Positions 1-11,009 of a DNA stretch of 64,000 nt are shown here, in pieces (the first letter of the stretch is position 1; each line of letters begins with the position of its first letter). The notes beneath the pieces were generated by a model. That model searched no databases, was not told where the DNA came from, and was given only the letters and a program-made list of their open reading frames with translations. The position numbers were made by a program, and so were the translations under genes. The stretch is from Utricularia gibba (Eukaryota; Streptophyta; Magnoliopsida; Lamiales; Lentibulariaceae). The DNA is taken from the NCBI GenBank assembly GCA_002189035.1, contig CM007989.1, positions 7,669,501-7,733,500 on the forward strand. The letters run 5' to 3'.

Positions 1-15
1 GCCTGGACGACGACG

Positions 16-421
16 ATGGAACAGAAGCCGAAGCACTCGGAATTCAAAGGGCAGCCACGTCTCCCCAAATTTGCTGTTCCGAAAAGATACGATCTGAAGC
101 TGAAGCCTGATCTCGTCGCATGCAATTTTTCAGGAGGAGTTCGAGTATCGGTCGACGTCGTCTCTGCTACCAAGTTCCTTGTTCTCAACGCTTCGGAACT
201 TTCTGTTGAGCCCAGTTCTGTTGCATTCACATCTGATGATAAGGTGATACGCCTGAAGTCGTTTTAAACTCGAAACGTCCGAAAGTTTCAATTTTTTCAC
301 GATTGGTTTCTATTGTTTGGGGAACTGAAACTAGTGCGATGGAAGGGTGAGATCTGTTTTCAGTCCTTTTTTGGTCTATCTGAAAGATAATGTGATTGCA
401 TTGGTGCTGGTTAAAATAGGC

Positions 422-453
<32 letters not shown>

Positions 454-3400
454 GTCATTTTCTCTAAACAAAAGACTCGAGCTTTTGCCTTTCAGTGAAG
501 CTCCGTCCATTGCTATCATATGTTTGTAAATTTATTTGAGCTTGTTGCTTATGCTCAGGTGTTTAAGCCTGTGGACGTGGAGTTATATGAAGAGGATGAG
601 ATAGTGGTCCTGGAGTTCAGCGAAAATCTGCCAACTGGGCTTGGGGTTCTGAGCGTTGAATTCGTTGGAACTCTGAATGACAGGATGAAAGGTTTCTACA
701 GAAGGTAAGTTGTTCGGCTTTATTGATGTCTCTTCCTTCATGTGCTTTATCTTCTAGAAACTGTTTTACTTTGTGTTATGTTTTCAATAAATCGTCTTCA
801 TTCTAATTTCAGCTCCTATGAGCACAATGGTGAGAAGAAAAATATGGCTGTCACACAGTTTGAGCCAGCTGACGCTCGCAGGTGCTTTCCCTGTTGGGAT
901 GAGCCTTCGTGGAAGGTACCAGATGGTTTTTTCATTCCTTTCTCACGTAAAATAATGATTGTATTTATCCTGTGCTTTCTGGTCCTAAACACAAATTGAA
1001 TTTAGTTCTTGAAGCTTCATTCACAATCCCCATGGCAAACCAACTGATCGTATCTTTATTTCTACATCCCTTTGAACTCAGGCTACTTTTAAGATAACAC
1101 TTGAGGTACCTTCAGAACTTGTGGCACTTTCCAATATGCCAATCCTCGAGGAGAAGGAGAATGAAAAGCTTAAAACAGTGTACTATCAAGAATCTCCAAT
1201 CATGTCAACATATTTAGTTGCAGTTGTTGTTGGCCACTTCGACTATCTAGAAGATCATACACCTGATGGTATGGACATACATTCATCTTTTTTGTTGATT
1301 TCTTTCAAATTTGCATTGTTCTCTGATGAAGAAAGTTGCCCCTCAGGAGTCCTTGTTAGAGTGTACGGCCAAGTAGGAAAAGCTAGTCAAGGAAAATTTG
1401 CACTGGATGTTGCAGTTAAAACACTTGGACTTTATAAAGAGTATGCACTTCATCATTTTTCTGGCAGTAATTGCTTGTCTTCACCATATGTGTGAATCCC
1501 ATCTTAAACTGAATAATATTTCAGGTACTTTGCAGTACCATATACACTCCCTAAGTTGGACATGGTTGCTATTCCTGATTTTGCTGCTGGGGCCATGGAG
1601 AACTATGGGTTGGTCACCTACCGAGAAACAGCATTGCTCTATGATGAGAAGCATTCCGCAGCTGCAAACAAGCAAAGGGTAAAATTTAGAAATTGAAAAT
1701 ATTTCAAATTTCCTAAATCACCTATATATTTTGTCTATTGCCTAGCATGTGAGTGGTGCTGTTACTATCGCCTCAGGTTGCAACTGTTGTAGCTCATGAA
1801 CTAGCACATCAGTGGTTTGGAAACCTTGTGACAATGGAATGGTGGACACATCTTTGGTTGAATGAGGGATTTGCTACCTGGGTATCACGTTCTACTCAAG
1901 TTAAACATTTCTAATTATGCAAAGGCAATTAAAAAATCATTAATCTTGGTTTTGGAAAATAGGTTAGCTATTTAGCTGCCGATACCCTGTTCCCAGATTG
2001 GAAAATTTGGACACAGTTTCTTGACGAATCAACAGTGGGACTTCAATTGGATGGACTTGAAGAATCTCACGCGATTGAGGTGAATGATGAAATATTTAGT
2101 TCTTGCTTGCTTATTTTTATTTCTGCAGTTGTAACACATCAAAAACTAAGTCCTGTTCTTTTTCTGCCTTAAAAGTTCACTTTTGAACTCTTGTTCTCTT
2201 TGTATCTTGGAGATCAAACTGAAGTTAACATATTTTTTTTCAGGTCGATATTAATCATGCTTGTGAAATTGATGAAATCTTTGATGCAATCAGCTATAGG
2301 AAGGGTGCATCAGTGATCCGTATGCTAGAGAGCTATCTTGGCCCCAAGAATTTTCAGGTAACACTCATTTAAAAATATGTTTCATCTTTTGTAAATTAAG
2401 GTTTCTTAGTCTTATTCATTTTTTGCTTCACGGGAGAGTTAATATTGGGCAAATAACACCAGTGTTCCTCTCAAACATGTCTTGGCTTCCTCTGCAGAGA
2501 GCTCTCGCCGCCTACATCAAAAAGTATGCTGGTTCAAACGCAAGGACAGAGGATCTATGGTCTGTTCTTGAAGAAGTATCTGGTGAACCTGTGAACAAGA
2601 TAATGTCATCTTGGACAAGACAAAAAGGGTACCCTGTTATCTCTGTGAAAGTCAAAGATCACAATTTGGAGTTTGAGCAGGTTATATGATGGTCGAGTTA
2701 TTTTTTGTATTCCATCGTTATTTTTTTTTCCTTTTTTTTAATTGTGTCTAACCATTGGAGATTCTGATAAATGCCACTCATTTTTGAACAGTCACAATTT
2801 TTACTGAGTGGCGGCCATGGTGAAGGGCAATGGATAGTTCCAATAACCCTGTGCTGTGGGTCTTATAATATTCACAAAAGTTTGCTGCTTCAAACAAAAA
2901 GCGACACCTTTTATTTTAAAGGAATTTTAGAGTCATCACATGATCGCCCTTGGATTAAAGTGAATGTGGAGCAAACAGGCTTCTTTAGGGTGAAATATGA
3001 TGATGAATTGTCAGCTAGACTCACTGCTGCAATAGAGAAAAATGCTTTGTCGACCAGTGACAAATATGGTATTTTTTTTTTAACTACAAGCATTTACATT
3101 ACCTTAACCTCCTTGCAGCAGAGAATAAAAATGCATACGATGGTTTATTTCTATGTGCAGGAATACTAGATGATTATTTTGCATTGTCAATGGCATGCCA
3201 GCAGCCACTTGCATCTTTGCTTTCTTTAATGGCTGCATTTAAAGATGAGCACGACTATACGATCCTATCCAACTTGATCAGTGTAATGCTCGATATTGGT
3301 TTCAAAATATAATCATGTGTATATTGTTCGTTTTGGTTATTGTATGATTTTCCATGTTGATGGTTCTACAGATAGCTTACAAAGTGACAAGAATTGTGGC

Positions 3401-4689
3401 TGATGCTGCACCTGAACTACTGGATGACATCAAATTTTTCTTCATCAATCTGTTCCAATATTCAGCGGAGTATGTATAATCCATGTTTGGTTACTTTCTC
3501 TGTTATCATAGTTCTTGTGAACTTGATACGCCTGGCATTCATTCATCAGGAGACTTGGTTGGGATTGTAAACCAGGGGAGGGGCACCTTGATGCCATGCT
3601 AAGGGGAGAACTTTTGGGAGCATTGGCTTCTTTTGGGCACAACGTAACATTACAGGAAGCAAATAGGCGGTTTGCTGTATTCTTGAACGACAGAAATACA
3701 CCACTGCTACCTCCTGATCTGAGAAGGGTCATAAATTATGGACTTGTGCTGATCTTTATTCTCAGTGTTTGGTTCCATATTTTACCTGACATCTCTTTTG
3801 ATTCATTCTGCAGGCTGTGTATGTTGCAGTTGTGAAAAATTCAAGTAAGTCGGACAGATCTGGGTATGACTCTCTGCTGAAGGTTTATAGAGAAACTGAT
3901 CTCAGCCAGGAGAAAACTAGAATTTTAGGTACAGTATATCACCATGTGCATCCCTTGTCACTAGTCGTACTTTGCTGATTCCTGTATTAAAACCTTCCAT
4001 ATAGGTTCATTGGCTTCTTGCAAAGATCCTGAAATCATTGAAGAATTTCTGAACTTCTTGTTATCTCCTGAGGTACTCCTAACCTGTATCAGCTAACAGC
4101 TCCCCTGCTCTTTTTTTTTTATTCGCCTTCTTGTTCTGGTTCAGTCAGCTCATGTTTTTCTACTTCTCTGAAAACAGGTTAGGAGCCAAGATGCTGTTTT
4201 TGGCTTAAATGTTAGCCGGGAAGCTCATGAAACTGCTTGGAGTTGGTTTAAAGTACGCTGGTTCCAGATCCCCATTTTCCAAACCTGCTGATCACAAAAA
4301 GGACTAACACTTCGACCCTGTTTTTTCAACAGGACAACTGGGATCTTATATGCAAAACCTATGGAGCAGGTTTCCTTGTCACCAGCTTCGTTCGTGCCGT
4401 CGTTTCGCCGGTTCGTGCTTGCTCCCCTCTCTGCACTTGATATGAAACTATAGACCTGATTCCGGTGAACTTTTTTCAAGCTCAAGGTGTTGCTTCTGTG
4501 CAGTTTGCATCATACGAAAAGGCAAACCAAGTTATGGAGTTCTTCTCGAGTCGAACAAAACCTTTCATAGCAAGAACGCTGAGGCAGAGCATCGAAAGGG
4601 TTCACATCAATGCAGCATGGGTTAAAAGCATCCAAAGTGAGAACCATCTGCCCGGCACCCTGAAGCAGCTGCTGCAGGTGAGCAACTAG
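16..4689 (+). CDS. APM1: M1-family aminopeptidase (puromycin-sensitive / APM1 type), 19 exons
   Basis: Zinc metallo-aminopeptidase that removes N-terminal residues from peptides. The Arabidopsis homologue APM1 is membrane-associated and linked to auxin transport and root growth (family knowledge). Exons read by hand: 16-243, 559-704, 813-915, 1082-1268, 1347-1440, 1525-1678, 1777-1881, 1963-2079, 2244-2357, 2498-2680, 2792-3068, 3161-3282, 3372-3469, 3550-3727, 3814-3928, 4005-4072, 4178-4252, 4333-4410, 4504-4689. All introns are GT-AG. They sum to 2628 nt, or 875 residues, the normal length for the family. The substrate-binding GAMEN motif is near residue 275. The zinc motif HELAH is at about 311-315, and the second Glu (in LNEGF) follows 18 residues later. 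The first ATG precedes a typical N-terminus ([14 protein letters not shown]), so the start is probably intact although it lies 15 nt from the window edge. The promoter is outside the window. Confidence 0.95.
427..453. repeat. (CT)n microsatellite in APM1 intron 1
   Basis: About 13 CT units in the first intron of the aminopeptidase gene. Pyrimidine-rich tracts like this are common in plant introns and leaders. Confidence 0.9.
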
Positions 4690-5465
4690 AAAGATGAAAA
4701 GACCTTCACGCCTGCAGTTTGCACAATTCTGAAAGGAAACCATGCTGCTAATAAACTCCTGTGTACCTCTCCATTCCCCATGAATAACTTGTTGTCTGCA
4801 GTCTGGAACTTGGGAAGCAACTGCAAGCATTCAGGCAGCAGTTGTTTTGTTTATACTATCTGAACTTACTTTCTTTTTTTAAAGATTAGAACTTTTAAAA
4901 ATTAAATAAAATCATTTTAAAAAAATTATAAAAGTGGTATAGGTCCTACACATCGATCATAATAATTATTTAATTTTGATATATCAACATGATTAATTCT
5001 TAAATATTTTGTATTTATTACTATTTAAATACGAACATAATTAATCTTTATTATTCAATAAAATAGATATAATTACTTGGGAATGAATTTTGTTAAAATT
5101 TTTAAACAATTGAGATGCCAATTATTTCAAATATTAGTGTTATATCTAAATAGTGGATACTAAATTATTGTAAACTAATTTTTTAAATAGTGCGTATCAA
5201 TTTTGTCATTATTTTGAAACATTAAGAATTAATTATACCGAAATTTTAAACAATAGAGATAATATTAAAATAATAGGGATTATTTTTATAAATTTCAGAA
5301 AAGGTAAGAATCAATGACATCAAAGAATCCAAAACGAGGAAATTAATAATTATTTTGGATTTCTCTCCGAGAGAAAATAAAAAAATAAGAAAGATGCAGT
5401 ACAGGCGGCCCAGGCTATATGATATGAAAAGCCGGGTCCAAGAAAATACACTCAGGCCTTGCGTA
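4690..5465. other. APM1 3' flank and AT-rich spacer
   Basis: About 170 nt of moderate composition follows the aminopeptidase stop and is probably its 3' UTR. Very AT-rich sequence then runs to about 5400. No ORF or RNA gene is convincing here. Confidence 0.6.
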
Positions 5466-5574
5466 TTGGGCCGTGTAGGAAACCCGGTCCAGGAAAAGAA
5501 ATCGAGGCTTGTAAATATTCAGGTCCACTGTTAAAGATCATTTTCACGATTCCTTTTCTCCCTTAAAACCCTAA
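5404..5574 (+). promoter_or_regulatory. Site II elements and telo-box in the RANBP1 promoter
   Basis: GGCCCA at 5407-5412, TGGGCC at 5467-5472 and a telo-box AAACCCTAA at 5566-5574 lie just upstream of the RanBP1 start. Site II elements combined with a telo-box are typical of promoters of growth- and translation-related plant genes, where TCP factors act. Their role here is inferred from motif and position only. Confidence 0.55.
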
Positions 5575-5619
5575 CCTTTCGGCCAGATCTCGCTGACAGC
5601 TTTTGTGATCTGCTGATTG

Positions 5620-6749
5620 ATGGCGAGCAACGCCGATCCTGTACCCGTGAGACGTGCGGAGGAGGAGGATGAGGAGGAAGGCGCGAGGGTGGAAGATGAG
5701 GATACAGGGGCTCAGATTGCTCCGATCGTCAGACTCCAAGAAGTCGCTGTTACTACAGGGGAGGAAAACGAAGATGTGCTCCTCGACTTGTTAGTTTTTC
5801 CTTTTTCTATTTCCTTGCTTGTCCTTGAATGAAAACGGAGTGCTTCGAATGTGCGTATATAACTGCTCTGCCTATGTATTCATCGCTGTAGTTCTTTTTT
5901 TTTTTTTTTGAAGAAATCAGGCGTTTTCCTTGTTTTCGGTGCTGTGTTGTGGTTTCTTATATCTGCCAACTGCCTATGCGGCGGTTATGATGCTTGGTTT
6001 AGGAATTGAGTTAGTGACATTTAATGGTCGAACTTATTTGTATTTGCAGGAAAGCGAAGCTGTATAGGTTTGATCAGGGTGGTAAACAATGGAAAGAGAG
6101 AGGGGTTGGCAATGTGAAGCTACTTAAACACAAGGAAACTGGGAAAGTTAGGCTTGTTATGAGGCAGAGTAAAACCCTCAAAATCTGTGCCAACCATCTT
6201 GGTGAGGAACGAAAATAGTCCCTCCCTTGTGTGAGTTTTCGTTCTTTATGTTTGTCAGTTTTCATTCTAATTGGGGGATTGCTTGTTTTGTGGAATCGTG
6301 TTTAGTGCTTCCGACGCTTAAGCTTCAGGAACATCAAGGGAGCGATAAGTCCTGTGTATGGCATGCCGCTGATTATGCAGACGGTGAACTGAAACAGGAG
6401 ACTTTTGCCATCCGCTTCCCGTCTCTGGAGAGTGCGTCACTATCTGTCATTTATATGCAGCTATTTTTTTTACATTCTGAGATTCATGGTCCTTTCCCCC
6501 TCGATACCTCCTCCGCATCCCAAATAAAAACTCTGGGTGTCCGTTTGTTTTTCAGATTGCAGATCTTTCAGAGAAACTATCGAAGAAATCACAGAATCCG
6601 AAGCCAAAAAGACTGGAGGAGATGAAGAAGCTGATGCTGCTGCCACTCTTATCCAGAATTTGAGCGTTGAAGAAAAACAGGAGGCCAGCGTCTCCCCGAG
6701 TTCAAACACCGAAAATGCACCACAATCTTCATCTGCAGGAACTCCATGA
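5620..6749 (+). CDS. RANBP1: Ran-binding protein 1 (RanBP1) homologue, 4 exons
   Basis: Cytosolic cofactor of the small GTPase Ran. It binds Ran-GTP, stimulates RanGAP and helps release export complexes at the nuclear pore (family knowledge). Exons are 5620-5789, 6050-6201, 6306-6431 and 6556-6749: 642 nt, 213 residues, normal for plant RanBP1. A short acidic N-terminus is followed by the Ran-binding domain at about residues 35-160. That domain carries the conserved strings [40 protein letters not shown] and CVWHAAD. The C-terminal tail is acidic and Ser-rich. The start is the ATG at 5620; the TTG one codon upstream is not a plausible plant start. All introns are GT-AG. Confidence 0.95.
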
Positions 6750-8700
6750 TGGTAGTGGCGGTAATCGGGATCCGTTTTCTCAGGTGGTATCTGATTCATG
6801 AAAACCGTGTTGTGCTTTGTTTTCTGATGGATTCCTCCACCCTTCCACCTATTTATACATCTCATACTCCAGAAGGGGGAGTGAGTGGTGTCTATTTCAT
6901 GAATTGGGAGCTGAGTCGGGGCCAAGTATGTTGTAACCAACACCAGCCATTTTCTTTGATCTCTTGTTTCTGGTCACCTTGCTTCTGTTGTTTTGTGGCG
7001 TCTGTTTCATGAGAGTGCACACTTTTAGCCCATGCAATATACCAAAAAGTTGCTTGGGCCTCACACTCTCCAGAGTGCTTGTTTCTTGTGAACTAGTCCG
7101 TACAGGGACCCGTTTCTGAGCCCTCCGATCCATTCGGGCCGCAGCACCTTGGGACTGCTTGTGATTGCTCACTGACCCAAAAACAGAAGCAGTGAATCCA
7201 GTGTTTTAAAATTCAGAGTTGAGTCCGTTTTGATACAATTCTTTGATTTTTAACAATTCGATTAAATAATTTTTATAAAAGAATTCAAATATATATTATA
7301 TTTATTATGACTTTTTCATTTTTTGTAATATTTTTTACAATAATAGTTCAATCCAAGACCATAAGCAAATGAAAAATGGATTAAGTTCAGTCATAAAACA
7401 TTGTGATTCAATGCAGCAACAATTGCCAAGAAATCAAATCATGTCTAGATATGATCTTGTAATATCTTTTTATCATACTAATAACAATATCTTCTCTTGT
7501 GTATATCTTGTAAAATAATCATTATTAAAAAAAAATTCAACTGAAATTTTGACTTTTTTTGTTTTCAGTATATTGAATAAATATTTATTAATATTATATT
7601 TTTTTTAATTTCAAAGTAAATTATATTTTTTTTCACATTTCTAAAATTCCTGCACAATTTTGATCATGAAGATGAGATGAGACATCCATTTTTCATGTCA
7701 AAACGTGTAATTATATTTTTAAATAATAAAAATGTATTTAAAAAAATTATAAAATTAAAAATAATTTCTTACACTTTTATCATTTTAGGGTTTCTGCGAC
7801 TCTTTGTTATAAAAGAAAACTGGACCACATATCCATTTGCTCTTATAGAAAAAAAAAATTTACTCCGAAAAATTATTGAGTATTTAGTATATATTCATAT
7901 AAATCTACGTGTTCTTCTTCTATAATATGCATAATCTTATTCGAGCTTCCGAAATATTGGAGATAATACTACAAGTTCAATTAAAACGAATTTTCTAGTC
8001 ACTCTTCAAACAACAAAATGCCAATTTATGAACTAGATATTAACGCAATATCATATTACATATTGTAGCATAAAGTCACGAGATATTCCCACAATGATCT
8101 TTTTCAATAAATTTATTGATTTGTTCTCTAATTTGAAGTTGTACTTCATATTATGTAAAATAAAATCTGTTTTAAGATTATGTAAATAGAATTAATTTGA
8201 TATTGTAAAACTGTTTTGTGAGATATTATGAAATTATAATATAAAATTTAATAAAATAAAATAAAATATATATTATAAAGTTTAATAAAATATATAACAT
8301 TTAATAAAATTATGATATAAGTATAGTTTTTAGAATTAATTAGTCTATTATTTAATCATCAAAATATGGATTAAAGAAATTTAATAATTTCTTACATTAA
8401 TCACACAATTTAAATTTATGATTTTAATACAAAACATTTAAAAATTAAGCAAAAGAAATTCAAAAAAAGTATTGAAACAAAACAATCCCTATATATATTG
8501 GTTGGTAATAATTGTCTTGGATTAAAGTTTTAATTATTCCATCATAAATTTGCAGGAGAAGAAAACATTTTCCTGTGGATTTTATCTGAGTCTGGGCTTT
8601 GCCTCTTCATCTATGCGGTTGAAGCTCCCGGAAGCGCCCATCCACGTCGACGGCGTACGTAGGACTCAGCGAATATGCAACAAGGAAGCAGGAAGAAGAA
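6750..8700. other. RANBP1 3' flank then AT-rich spacer
   Basis: Roughly 450 nt of mixed composition follows RANBP1, including probable 3' UTR. From about 7200 to 8560 the sequence is extremely AT-rich with long A and T runs. The only long ORF (7677-7925) is low-complexity, rich in I, L and K, and not credible. Nothing else was recognised. Confidence 0.6.
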
Positions 8701-8726
8701 CGCCATGAAAGAGGGCGACGAAGTTA

Positions 8727-8822
8727 GTGGGTGACAGAAAGAAGGCGAGCAGTCATGGCTTCGAGCACGAACGCCCATCGTGCAGGAAAACGCCATGAAT
8801 GCCCACTCTCTTCTGTCACCGA
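8727..8822 (-). ncRNA. MIR156: MIR156-type microRNA hairpin, diverged copy
   Basis: Read on the minus strand, the 5' arm carries TGACAGAAGAGAGTGGGCAT (complement of 8799-8818). This matches miR156 (TGACAGAAGAGAGTGAGCAC) except at positions 16 and 20. The opposite arm (about 8729-8760) contains TTCTTTCTGTCACC, resembling miR156 passenger strands. It pairs with the 5' arm through mostly Watson-Crick and G-U pairs with one bulge. The terminal part folds again into an inner stem (GCACGA with TCGTGC). A TATAAATA lies about 110 nt upstream on the same strand. miR156 guides cleavage of SPL mRNAs and keeps plants juvenile (established). Whether this variant is processed or targets the same genes is unknown. 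Confidence 0.7.
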
Positions 8823-8926
8823 GCGAAGCCCCCCGACAGGGGCGCCCTCGCCTGGTTCGCCCAAAGAAGAACGACGCGACTACGGGGTTTGTTTTCTTGT
8901 TGCGAAGTATTCGCTAGAAAACATGC

Positions 8927-8934
8927 TATTTATA
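8927..8934 (-). promoter_or_regulatory. TATA box of the first MIR156-type gene
   Basis: TATAAATA on the minus strand within CTCTCTATAAATAG. A start about 30 nt downstream (near 8897) would place the hairpin roughly 80 nt into the primary transcript, which supports minus-strand transcription. Confidence 0.5.
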
Positions 8935-8939
8935 GAGAG

Positions 8940-10400
8940 AAGCAGCTCAACGGTGCTCGTTGAAGAGTAAATGCGGCTTCTCCAAGTCGCCATTTTTTTA
9001 ATGGGAAGCCCTTTTCCTCACATGGATGCGCCGAGTATCATACACCAGAAGCAGGAGATATCGCCGGCGACGAGAGGAAACTAATGCTAAACACGCACCT
9101 TCAACCCAACTCAGACAAATTGATTCTGATAAGGAGCTGTTTGGTTTATGGAATTGTTTCGATTTAGATGAAGAGATTAAGTTTTCTTAATTGGAAGAAG
9201 TTTGAAATTACGTAAAACGAAGGGAGAATGTAGGTTTTAATTAAATTCAACTCGCTGGAATTAAACAATACCTATTATGTAAAGCCCTACCGGGAAACGA
9301 TGGCATAACCAATTACATATTGGTTACGGGTGAGAGATAAGAAGAAATTAAGCAAAATGGTAACGTAAACCTTGTAAAATACCTTTTCCAAGTAACTTTT
9401 GTGAAAGGAACTTCAAAGTTAATCATATTAAATTGAGTATAATTTCATGATAGGTGATCTAATTGGAACATATCAATCAAAAAGTAGTAAAAATATAAAA
9501 CTACAAAAATTAGATATTTGAAATGAATAATATTGTATGAAAAATGCATTAATCATGATATTTGATATCAATCCAAATTAGGGCAAAAAACCAATGGTAG
9601 GGCAAATGCAAAGAATTACCAAGAAATGGTAACAGAACCACTTTAGACAAATCTCACATTAGACGCGGACAAAGAAGGGGAATATTAAACCTTATCTAAG
9701 GACTTTCTAGAGCACAACAGAGCTTCCTTGTAATGACTTCAAAGTGATGCACACTTGGTTAGGAGCAATTTTGGAATGAGCTTTCTCCTGAGAAACTGCT
9801 AGCAAATAATAAAAAAATAAGTATTAGATACCTTAAATGAACAATATTTTACAAAAGTTATGTGGGTTGTGACACGTTAAGTCCTGAGTTTATTTAAACT
9901 CGTAAGATAAATTTGATAAAATTTATTACTCTTATGTTATATCTTACTAATCCCATCTGTCAACACTGAAGGTACTGGCACCCTAATTTGCATATTATGC
10001 TTTAATTCTGTCATATACTTTAATTCTTGTCAAATTCTGGCTAGTCTTATGTTTAACATGAGAGCATTATGAGCAATTTGGTAGCATAATTTAATTAATA
10101 ATTATTTAATTTTACAAATCAAACATATTTCAATAATACAGAACAACCTGTCTCTTAACACACATGTATTTAGAGATGTAAATAAACATACCTAAGGTAA
10201 GGATTTCTAATTAAAGAATATTGTATTGTTATTTATTAAATATTGCTACTCTAAAAAAACAAAAACAAAAAAAGACATGAACATAAAGACCAAGGTTATA
10301 TTTTGAATAGATGTTTTACGAGTAATTTTATTATCAAATACGAACGAATTACATTCTAAAAAAACTTAAAAATTTAGAATTTTTGAACAAGCAGTGGTAC
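8940..10400. other. Spacer upstream of the first MIR156-type gene
   Basis: Moderately AT-rich sequence holding presumed promoter sequence of the minus-strand microRNA gene near 8940-9100. The rest is undistinguished intergenic DNA with no credible ORF. Confidence 0.5.
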
Positions 10401-10412
10401 AAAAAGTGAATC

Positions 10413-10420
10413 TATATAAA
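10413..10420 (+). promoter_or_regulatory. TATA-like box, plus strand
   Basis: TATATAAA followed by GC-richer sequence (about 10420-10960) that stands out from the AT-rich surroundings. It could drive a plus-strand transcript across that island. No plus-strand product was recognised. Confidence 0.3.
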
Positions 10421-10493
10421 ATGGAGGCGAAGCTGGCGTGAGAGGGAGAACACACTACTCAAGATACCAAACTTGGTGCTGAATCGAAAATTT

Positions 10494-10967
10494 CTATGAA
10501 CAGAAAGGTTCCACGTAGCCCTTGTAAGCACCATACAAGTTGGGTTTAGGGTCCACTTGTGAGCTTGAGATCGACCTTTCCTCAGAGGCCTGTGTGTTTA
10601 ATATTTTCAAGTGCTGGCGTGATATGGTATGGTGGGTAGTTAAGGCATCTTTTGACCCTGTTCCTGGTTGGGTTTCTCCAGTTTTGTGTACAATGGATTC
10701 GCAGACTGATTTCGCTGAGATTCCGGTGTGCGTGAAGGGGTTTGAATCCGGTGGCTGGTGAGTCTTTCCGCGGCAGTTGGCTTGAATTGAAAATTTGTCA
10801 TCGGAACTGGGAATGGCGGTAAATGAGGAGGAGCAGACACATTGATCAGGAGACAGCAAAACCAGAGGAAGAAGAAGAAGCAAATAATAAAAAAATGAAG
10901 AGCAAGTGGACGGAAGAATGCTCGGCCAAAGCCCTGAGTTGCCCCAGCCGGGACGCCATCGCATCAT
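10494..10967 (-). CDS. Candidate small secreted protein, unrecognised
   Basis: Single-exon ORF of 157 codons in a GC-richer island. Near residues 22-45 there is a hydrophobic stretch (FFYYLLLLLPLVLL) that could be a signal anchor or late signal peptide, followed by a polar, Ser/Thr-rich region. The C-terminus is PNLYGAYKGYVEPFCS. A TATA-like palindrome (TATATATAA) at 10996-11008 sits 30-40 nt upstream of the ATG, so the leader would be very short. I do not recognise the family; it lacks a CLE, CEP or RALF motif. A second ATG in another frame also encodes a hydrophobic segment but stops after about 38 codons. It may be a chance ORF in a noncoding transcript. Confidence 0.2.
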   Translation of the reverse strand: MMRWRPGWGNSGLWPSILPSTCSSFFYYLLLLLPLVLLSPDQCVCSSSFTAIPSSDDKFSIQANCRGKTHQPPDSNPFTHTGISAKSVCESIVHKTGETQPGTGSKDALTTHHTISRQHLKILNTQASEERSISSSQVDPKPNLYGAYKGYVEPFCS

Positions 10968-11009
10968 CGGTTTCAGAAAAAGCCTGATGTGCAGATTTAT
11001 ATATAAATG

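Noticed and set aside
5617-5622. Upstream TTG as RanBP1 start
   Set aside because: Plant translation starts at ATG; the ATG at 5620 is the first in a normal context.
10494-10967. Reading the island ORF as a CLE/CEP/RGF-type peptide hormone
   Set aside because: The C-terminal end lacks any of the known dodecapeptide motifs, so only an unrecognised ORF is reported.
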